NCBI RefSeq assembly: GCF_029946505.1
Contig: NZ_JARZHG010000024.1
Location: forward strand, 1 to 64,000
Direction of reading: 5' to 3'
DNA length: 64,000 nucleotides
DNA from: Polyangium sp. y55x31
Lineage (GTDB): Bacteria; Myxococcota_A; Polyangia; Polyangiales; Polyangiaceae
Below the pieces are notes generated by a model, which saw only the letters and a list, made by a program, of their open reading frames with translations, was not told the DNA's origin and made no database searches. The translations under genes were made by a program, and so were the position numbers. How positions within the stretch are numbered: the stretch's first letter is position 1; each line of letters starts with the position of its first letter. Below are positions 44,367 through 52,933 of the stretch, in pieces.

Positions 44367-45656
44367 ATGTCGCTCGCACGTCTGGCCGCGCGCTCGGCCC
44401 TCGCCGCGGTTTTTGGTCTTCTTTTGTCTTCGCGTTCGGCCGCGGAGGACATCCCCGCCGCGCCCCGATCGGAGATCGCGCTGGCCACGATCCCGCCCGC
44501 GGTGCCCGCCGCAGTCAAACCCGCGCCGAAGCCCACGGCCAAACCCGAAAAGCCGAAGCCCGGCGAGGGCGCGGGCAAGGCCGCGCAGCACTGGTACGAC
44601 AAGATCAAGATCCGCGGCTACTCGCAGGTCCGGTACAACCAGCTCGGCGCGACGAACGAGCGACTCGTCAACACCCAGGGCGATCGTTCGATCGGCAAGG
44701 ACGGCGGCTTCTTGATCCGCCGCGCCCGCCTGATCCTCCAGGGCGACGTGCACGAGCGCGTCTTCGTGTACATCCAGCCCGATTTCGCGACCGTCGTCTC
44801 CGACCAGTACCACGTGCCCACGCTGCGCGACTGGTACGCGGACATCGCCCTCGACAAGAAAAAAGAATTCCGCTTCCGCGTGGGGCAGTCGAAGGTGCCG
44901 TACGGCTTCGAGAACATGCAGTCGAGCCAGAACCGCGCGCCGTTCGATCGCTCGGACGCATTGAACAGCGCCGTCAAGGACGAGCGGGATCTCGGCATCT
45001 TCTTCTACTGGGCCCCCGAGCGCATTCGCAAGCGGTTCAAGGCGCTCGTCGACGACGGGCTCAAGGGATCGGGTGATTACGGCGTCATCGCGCTCGGCGT
45101 GTACAATGGGCAGACCGCGAACCAGAAGGAGCGGAACGACACGCCGCACGTCGTCGGTCGGATCACCTGGCCGTTCCAGATCGGCAAGCAGATCGTGGAG
45201 ATCGGCGGCGGCGGGTATGCCGGCAAATTCGTCGTGAAGACCTCGGACGACGTCACGGCGCCGGACGAGATCCGCGACATCCGCGCCCACGCCTCGTTCG
45301 TCCTGTATCCGCAGCCGATCGGCCTGCAGGCCGAATACAACATCGGTCGCGGACCGGAGCTCGTGGGGGACCGCGTCGTCGAGCGTCCGCTCCACGGCGG
45401 GTACGTCATGGCCATGGCGAAGATCGGAAACTTCGTGCCCTACGTTCGCGGCGTGCTCTACGACGGCGGGCGCAAGTTCGAGACGAACGCGCCGCATTAC
45501 AAGGTCCGCGAGCTGGAGATGGGCCTCGAATGGCAGCCCATCCCGGCCGTCGAGGCCACGGCCGCCTACACGATCGCCGAGCGAACTTACCCCGAGCCGC
45601 CTTATCCGCAGGAGAGTGGGCGCCTCGTGCGGCTCCAGATTCAGGTGAATTACTGA
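44367..45656 (+). CDS. OprO/OprP-type phosphate-selective porin
   Basis: A 429-residue outer-membrane protein. Signal peptide MSLARLAARSALAAVFGLLL (cleavage near SAAED), a Pro/Lys-rich periplasmic stretch (PKPTAKPEKPKPGEG, about 40-65), then a barrel with alternating strands: IKIRGYSQVRYNQLG, FLIRRARLILQGDVHERVFV, FRFRVGQSKVPYGFENMQSS, ending RLVRLQIQVNY. The VGQSKVPYGFE and RRARL motifs are typical of OprP/OprO porins, which take up phosphate and polyphosphate through basic channels. Direct GTAAC repeats upstream are consistent with phosphate control. It interrupts the methionine salvage genes; its promoter may also drive mtnD and mtnC, which start 50 bp after its stop. Confidence 0.85.
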   Translation: MSLARLAARSALAAVFGLLLSSRSAAEDIPAAPRSEIALATIPPAVPAAVKPAPKPTAKPEKPKPGEGAGKAAQHWYDKIKIRGYSQVRYNQLGATNERLVNTQGDRSIGKDGGFLIRRARLILQGDVHERVFVYIQPDFATVVSDQYHVPTLRDWYADIALDKKKEFRFRVGQSKVPYGFENMQSSQNRAPFDRSDALNSAVKDERDLGIFFYWAPERIRKRFKALVDDGLKGSGDYGVIALGVYNGQTANQKERNDTPHVVGRITWPFQIGKQIVEIGGGGYAGKFVVKTSDDVTAPDEIRDIRAHASFVLYPQPIGLQAEYNIGRGPELVGDRVVERPLHGGYVMAMAKIGNFVPYVRGVLYDGGRKFETNAPHYKVRELEMGLEWQPIPAVEATAAYTIAERTYPEPPYPQESGRLVRLQIQVNY

Positions 45657-45706
45657 GCGCGTGAACGGGCTTGCAGCGAGGATCGGTTTGGGTCGATCCT
45701 CCAGGC

Positions 45707-46291
45707 GTGAGCTCGATCCACGTCTTTCGGGAAAACACTCCCGGAGCGCTCGTCCGCGCCACGCAGGACCACGCCGAGATCGCGGCGATCCTGCGCGACG
45801 TAGGCATCCGCTTCGAGGCCTGGGAGGCTTCCTTTTCGTTCACGCCTTCGGCGACGACCGAGGAGATCCTCGCCGCATACCACGCGCCGATCGAAAAACT
45901 CTGCCGCGAGGGCGGTTATCCCTCCGTCGACGTCGCGCGCCTCTCGCCGGATCCGAGTGATCCGAGCTGGCCCGCGAAGGCCCAGGCGGCGCGCGGAAAA
46001 TTCCTCGAAGAGCACACGCACGACGAGGACGAGGTCCGCTTCTTCGTGCACGGCGCCGGCGTGTTTTACCTGCGCCTCGCCGGACAGGTGCTCGCGGTGC
46101 GGTGCGAGCGGGGCGATCTCATCTCGGTCCCCGCCGGCACGCGGCACTGGTTCGACATGGGCACGCAGCCCGACTTCTGCGCGATTCGCTTCTTCGGCAC
46201 GCCCGCAGGCTGGATCGGAACCTTCACGGGCGACGAGATCGCGCGGCGTTTCCCCGACGCCGACACCCTCGCACAGGGCGCGCCATGGTGA
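45707..46291 (+). CDS. mtnD: Acireductone dioxygenase
   Basis: A 194-residue cupin enzyme starting with GTG at 45707 (VSSIHVFRENTPGALVRATQ). The metal ligands are His103, His105 and Glu109 in EEHTHDEDEVRF, and His147 in PAGTRHWFD. With Fe(II) it converts acireductone and O2 to 4-methylthio-2-oxobutanoate and formate, the keto acid of methionine; with Ni the products differ. Its stop overlaps the mtnC start by 7 bp (ATGGTGA), so the two enzymes are translated together. A TTG at 45671 could extend it by 12 residues, but the family begins near the chosen GTG. Confidence 0.92.
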   Translation: MSSIHVFRENTPGALVRATQDHAEIAAILRDVGIRFEAWEASFSFTPSATTEEILAAYHAPIEKLCREGGYPSVDVARLSPDPSDPSWPAKAQAARGKFLEEHTHDEDEVRFFVHGAGVFYLRLAGQVLAVRCERGDLISVPAGTRHWFDMGTQPDFCAIRFFGTPAGWIGTFTGDEIARRFPDADTLAQGAPW

Positions 46292-46983
46292 AGCGCATCG
46301 TCACGGACATCGAGGGCACCACCACGTCGATCAGCTTCGTGACGAACACGCTCTTCGTCCACGCGCGAAGGGCGCTGCCATCGTTCGTCCGGACGCACGC
46401 GGGCGAGGCGCGTGTCGCTGTGGCGCTCGACGCGGCGCGGGCCGAGGCGGGGGATCCGGGTCTGTCCGACGAGGCGGTGATCACGCTCTGGCTCCGCTGG
46501 ATCGACGAGGACCGCAAGGCAACGTCGCTCAAGGCGATCCAGGGCATGATCTGGGAGGAGGGGTATCACGCGGGGGCGTATCGCTCGCACGTGTACCCGG
46601 ACGTCCCCGGCGCGCTCGCGCGGTGGAAGGCGCGTGGGCTCGGGATCGCCGTGTTCTCGTCCGGGTCGGTGCTCGCGCAAAAGCTCCTCTTCGCGCACAC
46701 GATCGAGGGGGATCTCTCGGGCTTCTTCGACGCGTGGTTCGACACGACGACCGGCAAGAAGGCCGATCCCGCGTCCTACGCGCGTATCGCGGCCGCGCTC
46801 GAGGTCCAGCCGCACGAGGTGCTCTTTCTGTCGGACGTGAAGGCCGAGCTCGACGCCGCGCGCGCGGCCGGGCTCCTGCGGGTCGCGCTCGTCCGGTACG
46901 GCGCTCCGCCCATCGAGGGTCACCCGACCGCGCGGACGTTCGACGACATCGTGATCGAAGGGGACGCCGTGCTCGTGCCCTGA
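46285..46983 (+). CDS. mtnC: Enolase-phosphatase E1
   Basis: A 232-residue HAD-superfamily enzyme. The nucleophile motif is VTDIEGTTTSI (Asp8, with Glu10 in place of the usual second Asp, as in MtnC). The remaining motifs are SSGSVLAQKLLF, Lys in TTGKKADPASY and LFLSDVKAEL. It enolises and dephosphorylates 2,3-diketo-5-methylthiopentyl-1-phosphate to acireductone, the substrate of MtnD. It overlaps mtnD by 7 bp. The stop codon TGA at 46981-46983 directly abuts the stop of the convergent alpha/beta hydrolase gene. Isomerase and kinase steps (mtnA, mtnK) are not in the window. Confidence 0.93.
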   Translation: MVKRIVTDIEGTTTSISFVTNTLFVHARRALPSFVRTHAGEARVAVALDAARAEAGDPGLSDEAVITLWLRWIDEDRKATSLKAIQGMIWEEGYHAGAYRSHVYPDVPGALARWKARGLGIAVFSSGSVLAQKLLFAHTIEGDLSGFFDAWFDTTTGKKADPASYARIAAALEVQPHEVLFLSDVKAELDAARAAGLLRVALVRYGAPPIEGHPTARTFDDIVIEGDAVLVP

Positions 46984-47919
46984 CTACCGCGCGAGCTTGC
47001 GGGCGAGCCACTCCGCAGCCTCGCGGATCACCTCGTCCCGATTCGTCTCGTTGAACAACTCGTGACGCGCGCCCGGGTAGACGCGGTACGTCACATCGGA
47101 AAGTCCCGCCTTCGCGTACGCGTCGAGCAGCCCGCGCAGGTTCTTCGTCCGCTCGTGGACCGGATCCTCCGAGCCCGCGACCACGTACACCGGCAGATCC
47201 TTCCGAATCCGCGCGAGCGCGCCCGGATGCGCGAGCGAGGGCATCGCGCCGAGGAGCTGCACCCATAACGTCGTCGTCGCCGAGAAGCCACAAAGCGCGT
47301 CGGCGACGTACTTGTCGACCTCGGCCGCGTCACGCGACAGCCAGTCGTAGGGCGTGCGGTTCGGGCTGAACGTGCGGTTCCACGCGTCGAACGACATCCC
47401 CTGGATCACCGCACTCTTGCCACGCTCGCCGAGCCGCGCGCGCTCGGCCTTCGCCACGAGCACGCCCGCACGCGCCATCATGCTCGGCGGTCCGTTGGTC
47501 CCCGAAAGGATCACGGCAGCGAGCTTGCCGCCCTCCTCGGGCAAGACGCCCTGCGCGATGAGCGAGCCCATCGAATGGCCGAGGAGCGCCTGCGGAAGGC
47601 CAGCGTACGCCATACGAGCGCGCGCGAGCAGGCCACGCAGATCCGCGACGACACGGCCGAACCCATCGCCCGGGCCGAAGTAACCGAGCTCGTCGCTCGA
47701 CTTGGCCGTGTGCCCATGGCCGCGATGATCGTGGGCCTCGACGACGAGCCCACGCGCCGTGAGCGCCTCGGCAACGCGCGCGTAACGAGCGCCATGCTCG
47801 CTCATGCCGTGCGACACGTGGACGACGCCGAGGGGCTTCGCGCCTTCGTCAGGGGAGAAGACACGCACGAAGATCGGCTTGCCGTCATCGGCGATCCATT
47901 CGAACGAGGAGGTACGCAT
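46984..47919 (-). CDS. Alpha/beta hydrolase, monoacylglycerol-lipase-like
   Basis: A 311-residue serine hydrolase. Oxyanion region HVSHGMSEHGARYARVAEAL, nucleophile Ser116 in GHSMGS, acid in VAGSEDPVHERT and histidine in PGARHELFNE. The sequence pattern (EAHDHRGHGHTAKS, DLRGLLARA) is that of monoglyceride lipase / lysophospholipase-like Hydrolase_4 proteins. No signal peptide, so it probably acts in the cytoplasm on monoacylglycerols or lysolipids. The ATG at 47919 was chosen over an in-frame start 8 codons upstream. It is convergent with mtnC, with no bases between the stops. Confidence 0.88.
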   Translation of the reverse strand: MRTSSFEWIADDGKPIFVRVFSPDEGAKPLGVVHVSHGMSEHGARYARVAEALTARGLVVEAHDHRGHGHTAKSSDELGYFGPGDGFGRVVADLRGLLARARMAYAGLPQALLGHSMGSLIAQGVLPEEGGKLAAVILSGTNGPPSMMARAGVLVAKAERARLGERGKSAVIQGMSFDAWNRTFSPNRTPYDWLSRDAAEVDKYVADALCGFSATTTLWVQLLGAMPSLAHPGALARIRKDLPVYVVAGSEDPVHERTKNLRGLLDAYAKAGLSDVTYRVYPGARHELFNETNRDEVIREAAEWLARKLAR

Positions 47920-48130
47920 GCGGGCGGCGGCCGTTCTACACACGGTCCCGGGCAGATGGGAAGAACGAGTGTGTCCGAGGCGAGAACGTCACGTCCGCGA
48001 AAGAACACTTGCGGTGGTCCGGATTTCCCGGTAGAGGCTCGCCCGCCCGATCTTCCGAGGTCGTCCCCCTGTGGCGGTTCCGCCAGGTCCCCGGGGCTCG
48101 GATCGTGCAGAGGAGCAGGTAGACCCCGCG

Positions 48131-48670
48131 ATGCGATCCAAATCAGCCGATCCGACCGATGGTCAACGCAGGCCCCGCCGCGGTCGTGAGAAGTGGGTAC
48201 GGCGGTGGGGCCGGATCGAGCGGGACGACCTCGAGGCACTCGTGGCAGAGCTCGAAGGGGGCGACGAAGAAGACGAGACGGCAGCCGCCTCCGCGGCATG
48301 GCTCGACGCCATCTCCAAGGTGTCGGGAGCAATTCTCTGTGGCGCAACACTCGTCACGGAGACATATCTCGTGAGCCCCTTGCCGACCGGCGAGGAGCTC
48401 GCAAAATTCGGTTGCAAGAGCGTTCGTGACGGCCGAATGATCGAGGTGTTCCAGGCATTCGACGAAGGCGGTCTCGATGAACGAGGCCCCTACGCCGTGA
48501 CGCACCGGGAGCGCGATTGGTCAGCATTCGGCGCGGCACGCGCCTTCGTGGATTCAGTCGGCCCGAAAAACGCGTTGCGGGCACTCGAGGCGTGGCACGA
48601 AGCGAAGACCGGCCAGCGCACTTCCGCGCGGCCCCGCCCGCCGGTGGTCATCGAGGTTGTCCGGGCGTAA
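48131..48670 (+). CDS. Hypothetical protein
   Basis: A 179-residue soluble protein. The N-terminus is very basic (QRRPRRGREKWVRRWGRIER), followed by an acidic helix (LEALVAELEGGDEEDETAAA) and a mixed C-terminal domain with two cysteines. The basic segment could bind nucleic acid, but no motif supports this. The start is uncertain: the ATG at 48131 lies 15-20 nt after AGGAG; one at 48071 is also in frame. Repeat copy 2 begins right after the TAA stop. No family was recognised. Confidence 0.5.
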   Translation: MRSKSADPTDGQRRPRRGREKWVRRWGRIERDDLEALVAELEGGDEEDETAAASAAWLDAISKVSGAILCGATLVTETYLVSPLPTGEELAKFGCKSVRDGRMIEVFQAFDEGGLDERGPYAVTHRERDWSAFGAARAFVDSVGPKNALRALEAWHEAKTGQRTSARPRPPVVIEVVRA

Positions 48671-48672
48671 CC

Positions 48673-49002
48673 CCGGGGTTTCACCCCGGACCCCCGACCA
48701 GGGGTTGTCCACCCCTGGACCCGGACCAGCGCAAGCGCTGGACTCGGGGTCGATGAACTGCGCGATGCGCAGTTCATCGAACAGCCGGTGGCAAGATCGG
48801 CGACATCCCTGCCAAGCAAGACCGCGGCGTTAACGGTTCAACCGACAACGTGCCGTTGCGTGCGACGACCTTCATGGTCTTGCCACGGGCCCGTCGTAAG
48901 AACTGCGCGGAGCGCAGTTCTTACGCCTTCGGTCCAGGCCGTGCCTGGTCCGGGGTGCAGGGGGCGGACAGCCCCCTGCTGGGGTGCGGGGCAACGCCCC
49001 GC
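48673..49002. repeat. Composite palindromic repeat, copy 2
   Basis: Same architecture as copy 1 at 17343-17656: palindromes at 48673-48689 (CCGGGGT/ACCCCGG), 48698-48718 (CCAGGGGT/ACCCCTGG), a core with two ACTGCGC stems (about 48751-48779 and 48895-48925), 48957-48979 (GCAGGGGGC/GCCCCCTGC) and 48986-49002 (GCGGGGC/GCCCCGC). Compared with copy 1 the outer palindromes keep their orientation, while the core is reversed. The GGGGGC stem differs from copy 1 by a paired change (A-T to C-G), so stem pairing is conserved. It again fills the gap between two convergent genes. Confidence 0.85.
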
Positions 49003-49020
49003 TCCGCCCCGCTCCGCTCC

Positions 49021-50442
49021 TCAAAGTGGAACGTTGAACAGACACCGCGTGATCGGGACGGCGACGTCTGCCCACACGTATAGATAGTATTTCGTGCCCG
49101 GGACGAGCTTCTCGGGGCTGCCTTCGACGGGATATCCCTGCTTCGTGTTTGGCAGGATTTCGCCGTAGGTGATACCGCTCTTCACAGGCGCGGCGGTCCA
49201 TGGAACGTCGAGCCGCCAGAGCGTCCCTTCGGGCAGGTCGAGGTTCGGCGGCGCGCCTGGGGCCTTGGCGTCCGCTGATAAGATGTAAACGTAACGGGCG
49301 TCGCCGCCGGTCCAGGTGATCTTGCCGGCGGCGTCGACGCCCTGGCCGGCTTCGCAATCGCTCGGCACGTACAGGCTCTGTTCGTAGAGGGGCCCGCCGA
49401 AGGGGGTTTCGTTTGCGAAATCTTCCTTCTTGTATCCGCGCCGGAGGAGCTCGCCTTCGAAGAATGCGATCATTCGCGCTGGGTCTGTGGTTGGGAGGCC
49501 GGCGGTGTCGCGGGAGAAACCGTTGTTCTGGTCCGGCGGATAGGCGCCGAGTGCGGCCGAGGAGACCCAGCCGGCGGCGAGTGCGAGGCCTGTTGGATAG
49601 AAGCTGTCGGTCCAGATTGGGCTGGCCTCGATGTACCAGTTCGACGGACCTTCTGCGGGGGCGGCCTTCTCCGAGTGGCAACATACGCAGCCGCACGACT
49701 CGACTTGCTCTGTCACCCATGCGAGCTCGCCGAGCCATTGTGGGTCTGAGTGGCGCGGATCGTCTTCGGGGGTTTTGAAATCGGAGGGCGGGGCCGGCCA
49801 GTAGGGGCGCTGCGTTAGGACTGGCTCGCAGGACGCGTAATCAGTGTACTTTCGACCGGGCTCCGTACACCCCGAGATGGCGCCGAACGTGCAGACCTTG
49901 CCGCTGCTCTGGCCTGCGGGCTCGCCGGCTTTGGGGTCCACGCATACCTGCTCGGGCCAGTGGAAGACCGATGCCCCCGGATTGGGATTGCCTGGCTCGT
50001 CGATCACGCCTTCGCATGCGTCGGGGAGGAACTTGCCGCCGCCGAAGAGCTCGCAGCCGCGCTGGGTCGAGGCGCACTGGGCCGTGTCTTCGCCGGGGAA
50101 GACGATGCTGTATTCGTCGTCCGTCCCGCCGTCGAGCACGCATCGCCCGAGCGTCTTCGGGTAGGTGCAGGCTTCGGCTTTCGTGAATGTGGATTTCGTG
50201 AGCGCCTTGCAATCGGCTTCGGCGGTCTCGGCGGACCAGCCCTTGCCGGTGTAGTCGCGGCACTCCTCGGCCTGGGTGAAGGGGCTCGTGTACACGCAAT
50301 GACCGGGCGCCACGACGGCGGGCTCCGGGGCCTCTGGGGCCTCCTCCTCGGCCTTCTGGCAAGCGCCCAGGCCTCCGAGGGACGAAACGAGCAGCGCAGC
50401 GCCCAGCATCACGTGCGGAGAACGGAGGAGCTCTTGCTTCAC
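49021..50442 (-). CDS. Lipoprotein with a CXXCH (heme-like) motif
   Basis: A 473-residue exported lipoprotein. The start is GTG at 50442 after CAGGAG. The signal peptide ends at lipobox GAC (GGLGACQKAEE). The N-terminal half is cysteine-rich; near residue 250 it carries ESCGCVCCHSEKAAP, containing CVCCH, a CXXCH pattern that can anchor c-type heme, though extra cysteines around it are unusual. The C-terminal part is beta-rich (YVYILSADAKAPGAPPNLDL, GTKYYLYVWADVAVP). If the heme is real it would be a periplasmic electron carrier; a disulfide or metal role is equally possible. An AT-rich stretch upstream (50490-50580) looks like its promoter. It is convergent with the hypothetical gene across repeat copy 2. 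Confidence 0.7.
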   Translation of the reverse strand: MKQELLRSPHVMLGAALLVSSLGGLGACQKAEEEAPEAPEPAVVAPGHCVYTSPFTQAEECRDYTGKGWSAETAEADCKALTKSTFTKAEACTYPKTLGRCVLDGGTDDEYSIVFPGEDTAQCASTQRGCELFGGGKFLPDACEGVIDEPGNPNPGASVFHWPEQVCVDPKAGEPAGQSSGKVCTFGAISGCTEPGRKYTDYASCEPVLTQRPYWPAPPSDFKTPEDDPRHSDPQWLGELAWVTEQVESCGCVCCHSEKAAPAEGPSNWYIEASPIWTDSFYPTGLALAAGWVSSAALGAYPPDQNNGFSRDTAGLPTTDPARMIAFFEGELLRRGYKKEDFANETPFGGPLYEQSLYVPSDCEAGQGVDAAGKITWTGGDARYVYILSADAKAPGAPPNLDLPEGTLWRLDVPWTAAPVKSGITYGEILPNTKQGYPVEGSPEKLVPGTKYYLYVWADVAVPITRCLFNVPL

Positions 50443-50521
50443 GGTCGGTACTCCTGAACCTGGCCTTCGATCGAAGGGTAGATGTGTCCCTGCTCGCTAT
50501 TTTGTGAAGCGAACATTCTAT

Positions 50522-50550
50522 GGAATATCGTTTGTTCATACGTTGTGCAA
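50522..50550 (-). promoter_or_regulatory. Weak candidate promoter for the CXXCH lipoprotein gene
   Basis: On the minus strand TTGCAC, 17 bases, TATTCC. The -35 box is good and the -10 box poor. It lies in the most AT-rich stretch nearby, about 80 bp upstream of the GTG at 50442, where a promoter is expected. Confidence 0.3.
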
Positions 50551-50673
50551 GCTTCGTCCAAACTTTTGTGTAGACAATGTGCGCAAGGATACGCATGCAT
50601 CCCGAAGGCAGGGAGCGGGAGTGGGGGAGCTACGGGGAGAGGGGGGAGGCGGGGTGGCGGGCGGGGAGGGGGG

Positions 50674-52110
50674 TCAAGCGCTGCGGCGGCGGACGCGCGC
50701 CCAGACGCCGCCTTTCGGGCGGAGCGTGGCGAACGTCTCGGGCTCGATGTCTTGCGGCTCGACCTCGAAGGACAAACCACGCATCAACGTGGCGAGCACG
50801 ACGGGCCCTTCCATCAACGCGAAATGGTTCCCGATGCATACGCGGGGCCCCACGCCGAACGGGATCCAGGCTGATTTCGGGCGCTTCGCCTCGTTCTCCG
50901 GGGTGAAGCGGTCCGGATCGAACCGCTCGGGATCGGCGAAGCAGTCGTTCCGGTGGTGCATCCCGTAGACGTTCACGAAAAAGATGGTCCGCTCGGGGAA
51001 GCTGTGGCCGCCGAGCTCGACCTGCTCGAGCGAGCGCCGCGGGAGCACGATGACCGGCGGATAAAGGCGCAGCGCCTCCTTGAAGACGCGCGTCGTGTAG
51101 GCGAGCTTTTCGGGGTCGTAGGACGTCGGGCCCTCGGGGCCGAACGCGTCGGCTTCGGCCTGCACCTTCGCCCGCGCGGCGGGGTCGCGCGAGAGCAGGT
51201 AGAACGACCAGGCGAGCGCGGTCGCCGTCGTCTCGTGCCCCGCGATGAACAGCGTATTGGCCTCGTCGCGGACCTGCTTGTCGCTCATGCCCTCGCCGCC
51301 GAGATCCGCGTCGCGTGCATGGAGGAGCCGCGTGAGCAGGTCATTTCGAGCGACGTGGCTCGCGCGCCGGTCGTCGATCATGGCCTGGATACGTTTGTCG
51401 AGGACCTCGAGGGCCCGCACGATCTTGGGCTCGCTCCGGCCGGGCATGAAGATCGGCGCGTCGAGCGCGGCGCGGGCGCGGGCGCGGACGTCCTCGAGCC
51501 ACGGCGGGAGTTTTCCGTCGAGGACCTCGGTCATCTCCAGCGCCGAGACCTGCAGCACCATGTACGGCGTGCCCATGTGGTCGTTCACCCAGCCGAGCGC
51601 GACGGTGAGCGCCTCGCCGAGCTCGTCGGCCTCGTCGAAGGTCCGCGCGTCGAAGAGGGTCCGGCCGACGACGCTCATCGCGATCCGCGTCATCTCGGCG
51701 GCGAGATCCGTGCGTTCGCCCTCGCGCAGCCGCTCGCGGGCGCGCAGGGCCTCGCCGTTCATCGCGCTCACGTAGGTCTGGAGCTGCGTCGGGTGGAAGA
51801 GCGGCGAGAGCAAGCGGCGCTGGCGCCGCCAGAGATCCCCCTCGCTCGTGAAGAGGCCCTGGCCCGCGAGATCGTGGAGCAGGATGCGGATGCCGGGGGA
51901 TTTTTCGAAGCTGCGCGCCTTCTCCACGAGCATCTCGTGCGCGGTCTGGGGGCCGTTCACGAAATAGAAGGTGCGGTGGAGCATCCGGGCCGAGACGACG
52001 TCGCCCGTGTCGGCGACGCGCCGGAAGAAGGGGAGCCGGTCGCTCTGGAAGTGGTGGGCGTGGCCGAGCAGGTTCTCGCCGGGGGCCGTGGGGATCGCCG
52101 TCGGGGTCAT
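50674..52110 (-). CDS. Cytochrome P450
   Basis: A 478-residue P450 with the I-helix oxygen-binding motif FIAGHETTATALAW, the ExxR motif in FKEALRLYPP, the PERFDPDRF motif, and the heme loop FGVGPRVCIGNHFA with the ligand Cys at 425. The sequence resembles CYP102/CYP4-type fatty-acid or alkane hydroxylases of bacteria (WIPFGVGPRVCIGNHFAL); no reductase domain is fused, so it needs separate redox partners. The substrate is unknown. The ATG at 52110 was chosen; upstream residues are Arg-rich and unlikely. It follows the pteridine reductase gene by 58 bp on the same strand, so the two may share a transcript. Confidence 0.93.
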   Translation of the reverse strand: MTPTAIPTAPGENLLGHAHHFQSDRLPFFRRVADTGDVVSARMLHRTFYFVNGPQTAHEMLVEKARSFEKSPGIRILLHDLAGQGLFTSEGDLWRRQRRLLSPLFHPTQLQTYVSAMNGEALRARERLREGERTDLAAEMTRIAMSVVGRTLFDARTFDEADELGEALTVALGWVNDHMGTPYMVLQVSALEMTEVLDGKLPPWLEDVRARARAALDAPIFMPGRSEPKIVRALEVLDKRIQAMIDDRRASHVARNDLLTRLLHARDADLGGEGMSDKQVRDEANTLFIAGHETTATALAWSFYLLSRDPAARAKVQAEADAFGPEGPTSYDPEKLAYTTRVFKEALRLYPPVIVLPRRSLEQVELGGHSFPERTIFFVNVYGMHHRNDCFADPERFDPDRFTPENEAKRPKSAWIPFGVGPRVCIGNHFALMEGPVVLATLMRGLSFEVEPQDIEPETFATLRPKGGVWARVRRRSA

Positions 52111-52168
52111 ACCCCTCGATAACACGGATCGCCCGCCGCACGACGCCCGCCGCGCGGGCCTTCCACGA

Positions 52169-52924
52169 TCAATCGGGTATCGAATCCGGCGGCGGCGTGG
52201 CCCAGCCGAGGTGCTGGCCGCCATCGACGGCGATCATCTGCCCCGTGACCGCGCGCGCCGTGAGCAGATACCGGACGGCGTCGCAGACGTCCTCGGGCGT
52301 GGCCCCGCGGCGGAGCGGCATGCTCTCGCATTGCGCGGCGAACTGCTCGGGCGTTTGACGCGTGCTCGGCAGCGTCGGCCCGGGGCCCACGGCGTTCACC
52401 CGGATGCGCGGCGCGAGCGCGAGCGCGAGCGACTGCGTGAGCGCCCAGAGCCCGGCCTTGCTCACGGTATACGTCGTGTAATGCGGGCTCAGGTTCCAGA
52501 CGCGCTGATCCAGCACGTTCACCACCGCGCCCTCCACGCCCCCGGGCAAGCGCCGCGCGAATTGCTGCGTGAGCACGAAGGGCGCCCGGAGGTTCGCCTC
52601 CATGTGCAAATCCCACGTCTCGCGCGTGGCCGTCTCCGGCGTGTCGTACTCGAACGTCGAGGCGTTGTTCACGAGCGCCACGAGCGGCCCCACGAGCGCC
52701 GTCGCGTGATCCACGAGCGAGCCCGTCTCCACCTCGTCCGCGAGGTTCGCTCCCACCGCCGCCGCGCGCCCGCCGGCCGATTCGATGGCGGCGACGAGGT
52801 GCTCCGCGTCCTCGCGCGAACGATGATAATGGACCGCCACGGAAAAACCTTCGCGCGCGAGCATCATCGCAATGGCGCGGCCGATCCGCTTGCCTGCGCC
52901 GGTGACGAGGGCTGCCTTGTTCAT
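52169..52924 (-). CDS. Pteridine reductase-like SDR (FolM/PTR1 type)
   Basis: A 251-residue short-chain dehydrogenase. Nucleotide motif TGAGKRIGRAIA (8-19), NNAS (86-89) and YTVSK (Tyr152, Lys156). At position 139, 13 residues before the Tyr, it has Asp (NVLDQRVW) in place of the usual SDR Ser, exactly the spacing of the Asp-Tyr-Lys triad in pteridine reductase PTR1 and the FolM group. That identifies it as a probable dihydropteridine/dihydromonapterin reductase. AGGTG lies 6 nt before the ATG at 52924, and the upstream enzyme gene ends 9 bp before it, so they form a pair making tetrahydropterin cofactor. Confidence 0.85.
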   Translation of the reverse strand: MNKAALVTGAGKRIGRAIAMMLAREGFSVAVHYHRSREDAEHLVAAIESAGGRAAAVGANLADEVETGSLVDHATALVGPLVALVNNASTFEYDTPETATRETWDLHMEANLRAPFVLTQQFARRLPGGVEGAVVNVLDQRVWNLSPHYTTYTVSKAGLWALTQSLALALAPRIRVNAVGPGPTLPSTRQTPEQFAAQCESMPLRRGATPEDVCDAVRYLLTARAVTGQMIAVDGGQHLGWATPPPDSIPD

Positions 52925-52933
52925 GGGAAACAC

